Notes under the pieces: generated by a model
What the model was told of the DNA's origin: nothing
The model's input: the letters and a program-made list of their open reading frames with translations, nothing else
Databases searched by the model: none
Program-made: the position numbers and the translations under genes
Assembly: GCA_023150915.1 (NCBI GenBank)
Contig: JAKLKA010000041.1
Location: 1 to 49,524, forward strand
DNA from: Polyangiaceae bacterium
GTDB taxonomy: Bacteria > Myxococcota_A > Polyangia > Polyangiales > Polyangiaceae
Direction: 5' to 3'
DNA length: 49,524 nt
In this document: piece after piece, positions 26,710 to 33,635 of the stretch
How the letters are laid out: every line of letters starts with the position of its first letter
Position numbering within the stretch: the stretch's first letter is position 1

Positions 26710-26800
26710 CATCGACATCAGCGCCTCCGCCCCCACAGAACCCGACTCTACGTGGACGAGCACGTCGCCTGCGCCGCGCTTGTCGGCGCGGCCGGCGTCA
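26710..26800 (+). pseudogene. Remnant of a ribbon-helix-helix-like gene
   Basis: This stretch matches 24334-24392 of the intact small gene over about 60 bp with few mismatches. Translation gives IDISASAPT in one frame and TRLYVDEHVA in the next, so a one-base shift breaks the gene, and the match fades after about 26800. No start codon with a ribosome-binding site is present. It shows that a second related element once lay at this end. Confidence 0.72.
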
Positions 26801-26831
26801 CCATGAAAAGCGTCGGCTCGCCGGCGCCATT

Positions 26832-26906
26832 GGCACGGCCCCCACAAAAACCACAAAAGGGCCGTGCACGGCACCACGCCCGAAGTCTTGTCAGCGGCAG
26901 CAGCCG
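26832..26906. repeat. Right copy of an inverted end repeat, with hairpin
   Basis: Bases 26885-26906 are the perfect reverse complement of 17336-17357. Beside them, 26832-26866 forms a hairpin with 9-bp arms (GCACGGCCC / GGGCCGTGC) whose loop is A-rich, matching the hairpin at 17375-17402 in position and flanks. The two ends of element 1 are therefore inverted relatives. Confidence 0.6.
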
Positions 26907-26916
26907 TGCGGTGTGT

Positions 26917-26940
26917 GTTTCGGGGAAGCTTCCCCGAAAC
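26917..26940. repeat. Perfect 24-bp palindrome
   Basis: GTTTCGGGGAAG is followed directly by its exact reverse complement, giving a 24-bp palindrome with no spacer, about 80 bp before att copy 2. Its arm is the CTTCCCCGAAA half-site present twice at the left end of the element. It may bind a dimeric recombination protein or be the joint left by an inversion. Confidence 0.7.
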
Positions 26941-27020
26941 CCATGCCTCAGCTCGCGTTCTTAGACACCGTCGTGCATCGAACCCCGCGGAAATCCCGCT
27001 GCGCTGCGCGACGCCGCCGC

Positions 27021-27074
27021 CTTGAGGTGCTAGCGGGGTAACTCCCATGGAGGTTCAAGTCCTCTCCTTCGCAC
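27021..27074 (+). repeat. Attachment site copy 2 (between elements 1 and 2)
   Basis: Identical over 54 bp to the tRNA-Leu 3' part at 17182-17235. The 5' half of the tRNA and the encoded CCA are missing, so it is not a tRNA gene. It overlaps the 3' end of the element 2 integrase gene. Its last 24 bases plus the next 12 recur at 40626-40661. Confidence 0.93.
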
Positions 27075-28352
27075 TCTGATTTCGTGAACTTGCGCCGCTC
27101 GTGACGATTGCCGTGACGATTGAGCGCCCGCGGCGGGCTCCAAGAGCTTGATCGTGACGCTGGGCATGAGCACCGCCGGCAGCGGCGGGAAGGGCACGCC
27201 GAAGCCCTCGCGCACCGCCTCCGCCGTCCTGATGTAGCCCTGGGTGGTCGAGAAGTTCTGGTGCCCGGCCCGCTGCATGATCTTGAGCGGCTCGTCACCC
27301 CGCACCGCCATCCAGGTGATTCCCGTCGCCCGGAGGTCGTAGAACGTGATCGCCTTCCTGGTGGCCGTGGTCTCGTGCAGCTCGGGCCGCGTGATGCCGG
27401 CGCGGAGCAGCATCTTCTTGAGCATGACCGAGAGGTTCTGCGTCCTGGCCGGAAGCTCCACGCGAGCAGTGCCTGCGCGATGGAGCGCAATCAGAAGCGG
27501 GATCAGCTCCGGCTCGATGGCAAACCGCCGCGGGGTCTTCGTCTTCGTGGGCTTGGCGTTGCCGTCGCCGTCGAGACTCCGGTGGACGTGGACGGCGCCG
27601 TGGTCAAGGTCAACGTCGTCGCCGAGCACCAGGGCCCTAAGCTCGCTCGGCCGCGGGTACAGGTAGACCGCAACTGCCACCGCCTGGCGCCACGCAAGCG
27701 GCACAGCCTCGCAGGTCACCAAGCGCAGGAACTCGCTGGGGTAGAGGAACTGCTTCTCCTTGCGAACGCCTCGGTCGGGCCCGGCCACCCCGAGGGCGGG
27801 GTTGTCGTCGCGCACGCGCAAGGACTCGACCTTAGACGAGCACGCGTCGCGGCACATGCGGGTGGCCGTGCCCCAGATGTTGGTCGCAGTCTTCCAGGAA
27901 ATTTCGCCGCCTTGCACCTTGGCGTCGAGCAGGCGCACGAGCGCGCGCAGATCTTCGGGCGTCCACTCTCGGAGGTGTCGGTTCGCGGTTGCCGGCGCGA
28001 TGTACAGTTCGATGTTGCTCGCCACCGAGCGGACCAACCCGCGGCGCTCGCGATCCGACAGCCAGGCAGCCACCCATTCTGCCTGCCGTGAGCCGTCGCT
28101 CTGCGATGTCGCGCGGCTCGCCTGTCGCCGGGCGGGGGCAGCGCCCAGCCCGCGCGCCCAGAGCTGCTCGCTGATGCCGGCCGCGGTCTCGCGAGCCCGA
28201 GCTTCAGCCTGGGCGCTCTTGGGCGAAGGGGCCAGGTGGAACAGCGGCCGCGAACCGTCCGGCGCCGAACACCGGACCACGTAGTGCCCTTGGCTCTCGC
28301 CGACCTTCGCCGGTTCGTACCGTACGATGGTGCCTGTGCGTGCTCGGGCCAT
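27030..28352 (-). CDS. int: Tyrosine recombinase (integrase of element 2)
   Basis: Encodes 440 residues. Catalytic residues are Arg234 (YPRPSELR), Arg341 (FYDLRATGI), His364 (AGHQNF) and nucleophile Tyr373 (TTQGYIR). A core-binding domain precedes them at about 90-180. The last 20 residues (HEIRVRRRGLEPPWELPR) are encoded by the att copy, so the C-terminus changes with the integration state. It is only distantly similar to the element 1 integrase, though both use the same tRNA site. Its start overlaps the stop of the excisionase-like gene by one base, so the two are translated together at the end of a leftward early operon. Confidence 0.93.
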   Translation of the reverse strand: MARARTGTIVRYEPAKVGESQGHYVVRCSAPDGSRPLFHLAPSPKSAQAEARARETAAGISEQLWARGLGAAPARRQASRATSQSDGSRQAEWVAAWLSDRERRGLVRSVASNIELYIAPATANRHLREWTPEDLRALVRLLDAKVQGGEISWKTATNIWGTATRMCRDACSSKVESLRVRDDNPALGVAGPDRGVRKEKQFLYPSEFLRLVTCEAVPLAWRQAVAVAVYLYPRPSELRALVLGDDVDLDHGAVHVHRSLDGDGNAKPTKTKTPRRFAIEPELIPLLIALHRAGTARVELPARTQNLSVMLKKMLLRAGITRPELHETTATRKAITFYDLRATGITWMAVRGDEPLKIMQRAGHQNFSTTQGYIRTAEAVREGFGVPFPPLPAVLMPSVTIKLLEPAAGAQSSRQSSRAAQVHEIRVRRRGLEPPWELPR

Positions 28353-28819
28353 CAGCGTTTGCCTTTCGGCGTAGTGGTCTGAAGGTGGCCGGCTGAAAGC
28401 GCTTGATCGACAGCGGCTGTCGCAGGGTCGAGCCGCCGACTACGGGGCCCTCGCGGGCGTGGCACCACCTGGCGCGCGGCAAGGAAGGCATCGAAGGCAG
28501 CTTCGGTCGCCACGTAGGCACGGCCGATCTTCGCCGCGCGAAGCTCGCCGCGGTGGATCGCGTTTCGCCACTCTCGCTCGGTCATGCCTACATCCTCTGG
28601 GCGGAGCAGCCGTCCGCGCCCTTTTGATTCTGCGCCAATGTCTTCCACATGGACAGGGGCTTCAGGGTTCACCTGCCTGTTCAAGGGCTTCGGGACTTCG
28701 CCGGGCTCGACCGCGACCCGCGCCAGCGCGTCCCGCAGCTCCGCCAGCTCCGCGACCAAAGGCCGCTGCGCCTCCGCCACGGCGGAGGCAACGAGCTGGG
28801 CGAGGTCGTGGTCGTCCAT
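28352..28819 (-). CDS. Putative excisionase-like DNA-binding protein
   Basis: Encodes 155 residues. The N-terminal third is a predicted helix with heptad-like spacing (LVAELAELRDALARV). The segment LRPEDVGMTEREWRNAIHRGELRAAKIGRAYVATEAAFDAFLAA (about 92-135) resembles the excisionase-type winged helix that reads a short binding site. The C-terminus is basic. An AGGAAAAG precedes the start. It ends one base into the integrase start codon, which fits a joint int/xis unit. Confidence 0.7.
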   Translation of the reverse strand: MDDHDLAQLVASAVAEAQRPLVAELAELRDALARVAVEPGEVPKPLNRQVNPEAPVHVEDIGAESKGRGRLLRPEDVGMTEREWRNAIHRGELRAAKIGRAYVATEAAFDAFLAARQVVPRPRGPRSRRLDPATAAVDQALSAGHLQTTTPKGKR

Positions 28820-28825
28820 CTTTTC

Positions 28826-29104
28826 CTAGGGGGCGAGCGTGTCCGCGGTGTGCTCCGCCACCGCCTCCAGCTCCTCGATGGCGTTCCTGAGCTGCGCCAA
28901 CGCCGACATCGTTCGCGCGAGCGGGTGCTCCACGAGCGGCAGCTCGCCGTCGATCTCCGCTGCAGTGGCCTGCAAGCGCTGCCGAAGCTCGGCGAGCTGT
29001 TCCAGGGCTCGGGCGGCCTCGTAGACGACACCCAGCGCGAACTGCTCACGGTCAGCGTCGGTGACCCGGCCACGGAGGGCGTGGAGGATTTCCTCCTCCG
29101 TCAC
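28826..29104 (-). CDS. Small helical protein of unknown function
   Basis: Encodes 92 residues, almost entirely helical and acidic, with leucine/alanine spacing that suggests a coiled coil (ARALEQLAELRQRLQATAAEI; TMSALAQLRNAIEELEAVAEH). The start is GTG. It lies 6 bp before the excisionase-like gene and about 145 bp after the ATPase gene in the same leftward unit. Function unknown. Confidence 0.6.
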   Translation of the reverse strand: MTEEEILHALRGRVTDADREQFALGVVYEAARALEQLAELRQRLQATAAEIDGELPLVEHPLARTMSALAQLRNAIEELEAVAEHTADTLAP

Positions 29105-29150
29105 GCGTGCCCCTCGTGCTGTGTCGGCACTGTTGATTCAACCCCCGTCC

Positions 29151-29263
29151 CATTCGCGTCCCAATCACGTCCAGGGACGTGATTCGGATTCGCGTCCGCG
29201 TCCCGCCCCCCTAAGGGGGCGGACGTGAATCGATCCGCTCGGACGGGAGTCATTCGCGTCCCA
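29151..29263. repeat. Iteron-like repeat cluster with two perfect palindromes
   Basis: CATTCGCGTCCCA occurs at 29151-29163 and 29251-29263, and GATTCGCGTCC at 29187-29197. Between them are two perfect palindromes: ATCACGTCC-AG-GGACGTGAT (29164-29183) and CCGCCCCC-CTAA-GGGGGCGG (29203-29222). The last repeat runs into the end of the ATPase gene. Repeats like these beside a RepA/RecA-like ATPase fit a replication origin or an operator set. Confidence 0.62.
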
Positions 29264-30440
29264 CCCATCGGTGTCTCCGATCCCGGCTCTTGCCGGTGGC
29301 GGTTAGCTCGCCGTTGTCGAGCATCACGGTCAGGGCAGCTCGCACGTCGGCCGCCTTCCGGCCGAGCTGGACGGCGATGCTGTCGGCGCCCCCCTGCTCT
29401 GGCGCCCGACGGAACAGATCCCGCAGCTCTCCCGCGATGCGCTCCGTGCGCTCTCGTTGCCGAGCGGCCCGGGCGTCGTCGGCGGCGTCCTCCCGCGACG
29501 GTGCGGCGCTGGCGGTCACGAGGACGCCGGCTCGGGGGTCGCTCCCGATTTCCGCGTCACTGATGCTCAGGGTGAAGTCCTCCACCAGCCGTCCGCTGAC
29601 GCGGGCCTTCTCGTGGCTGACCCTCGTGGCCTGCCCCTTGTCGCCCTCGAACACCAGGACGGAGCCGCACGCGTCGAAGATCGCGCCCGATCCCCGAATC
29701 GCCATCTTCGCACCACCGGCGGAATCACGCTGCGGCTTGCGGGCATGGTGGATCACGATCACCACGCACCCCGTCCGCTCCGATGCGCGCGTGAGCAGGT
29801 CCAGGACGCGGCGCACGCCCGAGTCGTTTTCGTCGATCGTCGGGCACGCCGCCCGGAGCGAGTCGAGGATCGCCAGGTCGAACCCGTCGAGCCGAGCGGC
29901 GAGTGCGTCCTCGCTCATGCCGTCGAGGTAGATCCGCGGCATCGAGACGAGCGCGAGCCGATCTCCGAGGTCACTCGGCCCGACGGACATGCCGAGGGCG
30001 AGGCGCTGGTAGCGCTCGCGCGTGAGGCGCTTGCCCTGCTCGAAGTCGATGTGGAGCACGCGGCCTTGGGTCGCCGCGAAGGCGCCCCACACACGGTCAC
30101 CTGCGGCGACCGCGAGCCCCATCGACTGAGCAGCCAGGGTCTTTCCCGAGTAGCCGTAGCCTGCGAGCAGGCCCGGCGCTCCCGGACAGAGGTCGAGCGC
30201 CGCGACGAGGAACCGGATCGGGTCGAGGGCAGCGAAGATGGCGGCCACGCCGAGCACGGGCCACACCACCGGGGCGTCCTCGGATGCGCGCTCGGGCGCC
30301 GCGTCCGGCGCGTCGTCGTCATCGGGCGTCCAGTCGTCCCAGTCGTCGTCCGGCGGCGGCGACCCGGACCGGCGGCAGTGTTCGACCTGCATCGCATCAA
30401 CTGCGGCGAGCGCGATGCGCTGTGCGGCGGTCGCTGTCAC
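29250..30440 (-). CDS. RecA/RepA-like AAA ATPase (AAA_25 type), putative replicative helicase
   Basis: Encodes 396 residues. An acidic N-terminus (DDDWDDWTPDDDD, about 31-43) leads to a RecA-fold ATPase: P-loop GYGYSGKT (94-101), LHIDFEQGK, a Walker B segment DLAILDSL, and IVIHHARKP. The pattern is that of RepA-type helicases and AAA_25 proteins of plasmids, phages and islands. A C-terminal winged helix is likely (SIAVQLGRKAADVRAALTVMLDNGELTATG). The GTG start at 30440 overlaps the stop of the upstream small gene as GTGA. The stop lies within an iteron-like repeat. It probably helps the element replicate after excision, but no primase is seen. Confidence 0.83.
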   Translation of the reverse strand: MTATAAQRIALAAVDAMQVEHCRRSGSPPPDDDWDDWTPDDDDAPDAAPERASEDAPVVWPVLGVAAIFAALDPIRFLVAALDLCPGAPGLLAGYGYSGKTLAAQSMGLAVAAGDRVWGAFAATQGRVLHIDFEQGKRLTRERYQRLALGMSVGPSDLGDRLALVSMPRIYLDGMSEDALAARLDGFDLAILDSLRAACPTIDENDSGVRRVLDLLTRASERTGCVVIVIHHARKPQRDSAGGAKMAIRGSGAIFDACGSVLVFEGDKGQATRVSHEKARVSGRLVEDFTLSISDAEIGSDPRAGVLVTASAAPSREDAADDARAARQRERTERIAGELRDLFRRAPEQGGADSIAVQLGRKAADVRAALTVMLDNGELTATGKSRDRRHRWVGRE

Positions 30441-30811
30441 TCCACGCCCCCGAGACGCGCACGCAGCAGGTCGATCACGAGCAGCGCAGCCACGCACCGC
30501 ACGTCGTATGCATCGGCATCCAGCCCGAGCACCGCTGCGGCGTCGTCGCGCGCGGCGTCCAGGATCATGTTCGCGTCGCCGGCTGACGTACCGAGGGCGC
30601 GCAGTACCGCTACAGCTCGCGCCTCCGCGATGAACGCGCGCCCCTCTGCATCGCTCGCGGCGGCTACTCCGGCCCGGAATCCGCGGCAGTGTGCGCGCAG
30701 CGCGTGGAGCGGATCGTCCGGCGTGCTGCGGATTTCGGAGTACTCGTGCGAGACTCCGGACAAACGGGGGACATTCGATCGCGCTAGACGCGCGACCGCG
30801 CTCTTCGCCAT
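30437..30811 (-). CDS. Small alanine-rich protein of unknown function
   Basis: Encodes 124 residues, helical and Ala-rich, without recognisable motif. A GGAGG sits about 5 bases before the ATG. Its stop overlaps the GTG of the ATPase gene by 4 bases, so translation is coupled, which marks it as part of the replication operon. It may be the first gene of that unit. Confidence 0.68.
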   Translation of the reverse strand: MAKSAVARLARSNVPRLSGVSHEYSEIRSTPDDPLHALRAHCRGFRAGVAAASDAEGRAFIAEARAVAVLRALGTSAGDANMILDAARDDAAAVLGLDADAYDVRCVAALLVIDLLRARLGGVE

Positions 30812-30880
30812 GGGGCCTCCATCGCGCTCCCCGCGGCTCAGACCCGCGGCGATGGGCGCGTCAAGGGTTTGGTGGGTGGT

Positions 30881-31090
30881 CTAGGTGCTCAGACGGACGC
30901 GCCAGTGCGCCCCGAGCTTGCGGCCCTCGACGCCCAGCCCAGGGTGGGAGACCAGGTGGGCTCCCTCCTGCCGTGCGTTCCGGCAGAGTCGCGCTCGCAG
31001 TGCACTCGCTGTCAGGCCGAGGCGAGGCGCCGCCTCGCGGAGCCGGAGCCAGCGTTCGGACCCGGGACCGATGTGCTCAGTGATCGACAT
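30881..31090 (-). CDS. Small helix-turn-helix protein
   Basis: Encodes 69 residues. WLRLREAAPRLGLTASALRARLCRNAR is a helix-turn-helix, followed by the strand-like end GRKLGAHWRVRLS. The same layout, including the G-x-HWRVRL ending, is seen in the gene at 32243, so both belong to one family of small DNA-binding proteins. ATG 31090 is chosen; the frame opens at 31108. Confidence 0.6.
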   Translation of the reverse strand: MSITEHIGPGSERWLRLREAAPRLGLTASALRARLCRNARQEGAHLVSHPGLGVEGRKLGAHWRVRLST

Positions 31091-31170
31091 CTCGCGTCCA
31101 TGATGCACGCGCCGTTCAGCGTGCGCCAGCTCGAACAGCCTTCAGCGCCGAGTGAACTCTAAGCGCCAAA

Positions 31171-32124
31171 TTAGGGACGCGCGGTGCGAAGCTCCTGAGC
31201 GATCCGCTGTGCTGCGCGTGCGCGAGATTCACCGTCGCGCACCGAGCATCCGAGCGCTCCGCAGTCGAGGCCCAACTCGGCGACCAGCCACGCAGGCCCG
31301 AACTGGCCTTGCCCACCGGGCTGGCGCGCCAGCTTCGCAAGCTTGGCTTCGACGCGGTCGAGTGTCAGCCCTTCGAACGACGGGTCACAGGCGATGAGGC
31401 GAAGCCGGATTTCCGCGGCATAATCAGCCGGCTCGATGGTAGCCAGCACATCGCGGACTTCGGTGAGAGCCAACGCGCGCCGCTCCGTCATCGGCAAGAC
31501 CGCGTCGTACGCTGCCTCAAGGCGGCGCTGGTCACCGGAGAGCGCAGCGGCGATAGCTGAGGCCGCGCCTATCGCGCAATTCAGCGTCCACGGGGTCGTT
31601 GGCATGTTCAGCAGAAACCGCTGAATGAGATGGAGCCGACGCTGCAGGCTCTCCTCGCGCTTGAGCTTGGCCATCGCCGAATCGATCAGCGCGCGCTCCC
31701 TCCCGATGGCCGAGGCCGCGCCGAATCCCACTAGGCCCAGAACAGCCGCACCTTGGCGCGGGTTGGGCTCTGCAACTGCGCGCGAATAGTCGCCCACAAG
31801 CACGCCCTGGAAGCCATCGCCCAGCAGGAGCGCGGCGCCCTGCAACTCCTCCCTCGGGCGCTTCGCTTGCGCCGCCAGTCTGACCAAATCGACGAGCGCT
31901 CTCCGACGGGCCTGCATCGGCCACGCCGCTTCGGCAAAGCTGCGCGCCCTGCCCTCCGAGCCAACTGCAGCGATGCGCACGCCGGCCGCGGCGACCCGTA
32001 GCGCCGCTTCGCGCAGCGGCCCAAGAAGCTCCGCACCCTCGTGTTCCACCATCGCCTCGGCCACCTTCCAGGCATGGCGCGCGGCCCTGTAGTTCGCTTC
32101 GACGTAGCTCGACATGGCGCTCAT
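31171..32124 (-). CDS. Uncharacterised helical protein of element 2
   Basis: Encodes 317 residues, almost all helical. It has Ala-rich hydrophobic stretches (GAAVLGLVGFGAASAIG, about 126-142) that are too polar-flanked for certain membrane segments. No catalytic motif is seen. A hairpin with arms GTAGCG/CGCTAC lies immediately before the ATG (32126-32142) and could act on translation. It is divergent from the HTH gene at 32243 across a palindrome. Function unknown. Confidence 0.62.
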   Translation of the reverse strand: MSAMSSYVEANYRAARHAWKVAEAMVEHEGAELLGPLREAALRVAAAGVRIAAVGSEGRARSFAEAAWPMQARRRALVDLVRLAAQAKRPREELQGAALLLGDGFQGVLVGDYSRAVAEPNPRQGAAVLGLVGFGAASAIGRERALIDSAMAKLKREESLQRRLHLIQRFLLNMPTTPWTLNCAIGAASAIAAALSGDQRRLEAAYDAVLPMTERRALALTEVRDVLATIEPADYAAEIRLRLIACDPSFEGLTLDRVEAKLAKLARQPGGQGQFGPAWLVAELGLDCGALGCSVRDGESRARAAQRIAQELRTARP

Positions 32125-32173
32125 TGTAGCGCAGCTCGCTACGGGGGCGACCGTGACCGCCCAGACCTTGTTG

Positions 32174-32185
32174 CAGCATATGCTG
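32174..32185. promoter_or_regulatory. Palindrome in a divergent promoter region
   Basis: CAGCATATGCTG is a perfect 12-bp palindrome between the divergent genes at 32124 (leftward) and 32243 (rightward, HTH). It is a candidate binding site for the HTH protein. Confidence 0.45.
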
Positions 32186-32242
32186 TGGAATGAGCAACGT
32201 CTGCCTCTGGTCGCGTCACCCGCTGGTCGCTAGAGTTCACAG

Positions 32243-32602
32243 GTGCGCGAGCCCATCAGAGTAGTCCTGACCGACTTCGTCGCGGCGGCCGAGCGCGTGA
32301 TCGCGCTAAAGGACATGAACTTGCATCAGGTCCAGAGCACAAACACACCAGGCATGCGGGCCGCCAGCGAGCCTGCTTGGTCGCGTCGCATGCGAACGGC
32401 CGAAGCAGCGCGAGTTCTGTGCATCAGCGAACACGCGCTCCGGCGCCAAATACGCGCGCATATGCGTGCCGACGGGACCGCGCTGTTCGACGGGATCTGC
32501 GCCGAACGGGTGGGGTCGCACTACCGGGTCCGCTTGGCCCGCCGTTGGCTCACTGAGCCCGCCGGGGAAGACGGCGCGGGCGGCCCACCGACGGCGCGCT
32601 GA
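32243..32602 (+). CDS. Helix-turn-helix protein of element 2
   Basis: Encodes up to 119 residues from a GTG start. The motif MRTAEAARVLCISEHALRRQIRAHMR (about 50-75) is an AlpA/excisionase-like HTH, followed by a beta-wing ending VGSHYRVRLARRW. The first 45 residues have no clear fold, and a shorter start at ATG 32315 is possible. The 3' end overlaps the convergent gene at 32550-32888. Likely a regulator of the element. Confidence 0.6.
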   Translation: MREPIRVVLTDFVAAAERVIALKDMNLHQVQSTNTPGMRAASEPAWSRRMRTAEAARVLCISEHALRRQIRAHMRADGTALFDGICAERVGSHYRVRLARRWLTEPAGEDGAGGPPTAR

Positions 32603-32888
32603 ACGAACCAGCGCCGCGATTGGCTCGGTGGCGGGCGGCACCAAGAGCACCGCGTGCGAGCAACCCGGCAAGCTCATGGGTGGTGACGGTCTGCAACTCG
32701 TAGACCGACATGTTCAACATGCAGACGCGTAGGTACCGGCGGGCAGCCTCCAAGTCACCAGCTCCTAACTCTGGGTCCCCGGCGCCGACCAGGCGCTCTG
32801 CCATCTGCCAGGCGAGGCCCTTGATCTTCGAGTCGGAGACCGCCCGCTCGTACATCGCCTGCTTCCACTCTCGCTCGTCGTCGTCCAT
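32550..32888 (-). CDS. Small protein of unknown function
   Basis: Encodes 112 residues. The first 80 are helical and acidic (MDDDEREWKQAMYERAVSDSKIKG, then LEAARRYLRVCMLNMSVYELQ). The last 30 are Arg-rich, low in complexity and overlap the convergent HTH gene, so the true functional part may end near residue 85. No family recognised. Confidence 0.5.
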   Translation of the reverse strand: MDDDEREWKQAMYERAVSDSKIKGLAWQMAERLVGAGDPELGAGDLEAARRYLRVCMLNMSVYELQTVTTHELAGLLARGALGAARHRANRGAGSFSAPSVGRPRRLPRRAQ

Positions 32889-33057
32889 GGACTATTGCAG
32901 TAGTAATTAGTGCCACCAGCACGGCCTGCTTGTCGATCTTGAAGAACGTACGCATCGGCCGCTTGTGCACGGCCTGCTCGCGGATCGCCTTCGACACCGA
33001 TGACCGCCGTGGCGCTGCACACGTCCGTGAGCAAGATCGGCCGTGGAGGTCATGGAA

Positions 33058-33363
33058 ATGGCACAAGACGACAAATTGTTGGGAGTGACCGATGTTGCTG
33101 CAGAGCTGGGGCTGACCGAGGCCGACGTTCGGCAGTGGGCGCGCAACGACGGAGATGTTGCGAGGATCGGCACGACTTGGGTGTTCCGCAGCGACGACGT
33201 GGCTCGGCTCGCCGCAGACTTGGACGAGTACGACAGCAACCCGGACGACGATGACGATGACGATGACGACGGCGACGGCGACGACGACAGCGACGGCGAC
33301 GACGACAGCGACGGCGACGACGACAGCGACGGCGACGACGACAGCGACGACGAGGACGAATGA
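33058..33363 (+). CDS. MerR/excisionase-like HTH protein with polyacidic tail
   Basis: Encodes 101 residues. The first 55 form a helix-turn-helix (LGVTDVAAELGLTEADVRQWARNDGDVARIGTTWVFRSDDVARL). The last 40 are nearly all Asp, with Gly and Ser, encoded by an 18-bp tandem repeat. A GGAGG 8 bases before ATG 33058 decides the start; the frame opens at 33043. The acidic tail resembles that of DNA-mimic or histone-like partner proteins. The stop overlaps the next start as ATGA. The tail probably changes length by repeat slippage. Confidence 0.68.
   Translation: MAQDDKLLGVTDVAAELGLTEADVRQWARNDGDVARIGTTWVFRSDDVARLAADLDEYDSNPDDDDDDDDDGDGDDDSDGDDDSDGDDDSDGDDDSDDEDE
33280..33351 (+). repeat. Four tandem 18-bp repeats coding DDDSDG
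   Basis: Unit GACGACGACAGCGACGGC is present three times without change, then once with GAC in place of the last GGC. The unit length is a multiple of three, so copy-number changes keep the frame. Confidence 0.85.
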
Positions 33364-33635
33364 CCCCGGCCGACCGGGAGGTCGCTTCGTTACTGTCCGA
33401 CGTGATCGACCTCTGCCTGCGCCGCGCCTGCGCGGACGACAACGCGGCTGACGCTCTTGCCGTCGTCCGCGACGTCGTGGCTCGATGGGCGGGCGCCGAC
33501 ATCGAACGTAAGCGGGTTCACGCAACCCTGTACGCGGTGCTGCGGGCGCTGCGGACAACAGCCACGGATGCCACGGCGGGCACCTTCGAGCGGCGTTACG
33601 CCGGTTTGTCAGTCAGCGGCGGCGCGCGGGAGTGA
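33360..33635 (+). CDS. Small protein coupled to the polyacidic HTH gene
   Basis: Encodes 91 helical residues, with Arg and Asp alternating (VIDLCLRRACADDNAADALAVVRDVVARW). Its ATG overlaps the TGA of the HTH gene as ATGA, so the two are co-translated. The 3' end overlaps the convergent XRE-type gene by 23 bp. No motif recognised; a partner or anti-regulator of the HTH protein is plausible. Confidence 0.55.
   Translation: MTPADREVASLLSDVIDLCLRRACADDNAADALAVVRDVVARWAGADIERKRVHATLYAVLRALRTTATDATAGTFERRYAGLSVSGGARE

Larger units (their letters stand above)
17236..27074. mobile_element. Integrated element 1 (immunity-type cargo)
   Basis: About 9.8 kb between two identical 54-bp att copies. It contains a tyrosine integrase (22885-23997), an excisionase-like gene and a ribbon-helix-helix-like gene for maintenance. 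Cargo comprises a CHAT-fold protein, a TIR-TPR protein, a zinc-ribbon/membrane gene pair and a DUF4258-DUF2283-like pair. No replication, conjugation or virion gene is seen, so it looks like a small integrative island that needs outside help to move. Several cargo genes have visibly lower GC and freer codon use than the core genes. Confidence 0.8.

Noticed and set aside
27021-27074. A second tRNA-Leu gene
   Set aside because: Only the 3' half is present; the acceptor 5' strand, D-arm and encoded CCA are missing, so it is an att repeat.
33241-33360. CRISPR-like repeat array
   Set aside because: Units are contiguous 18-bp codon repeats without spacers, inside a coding gene.
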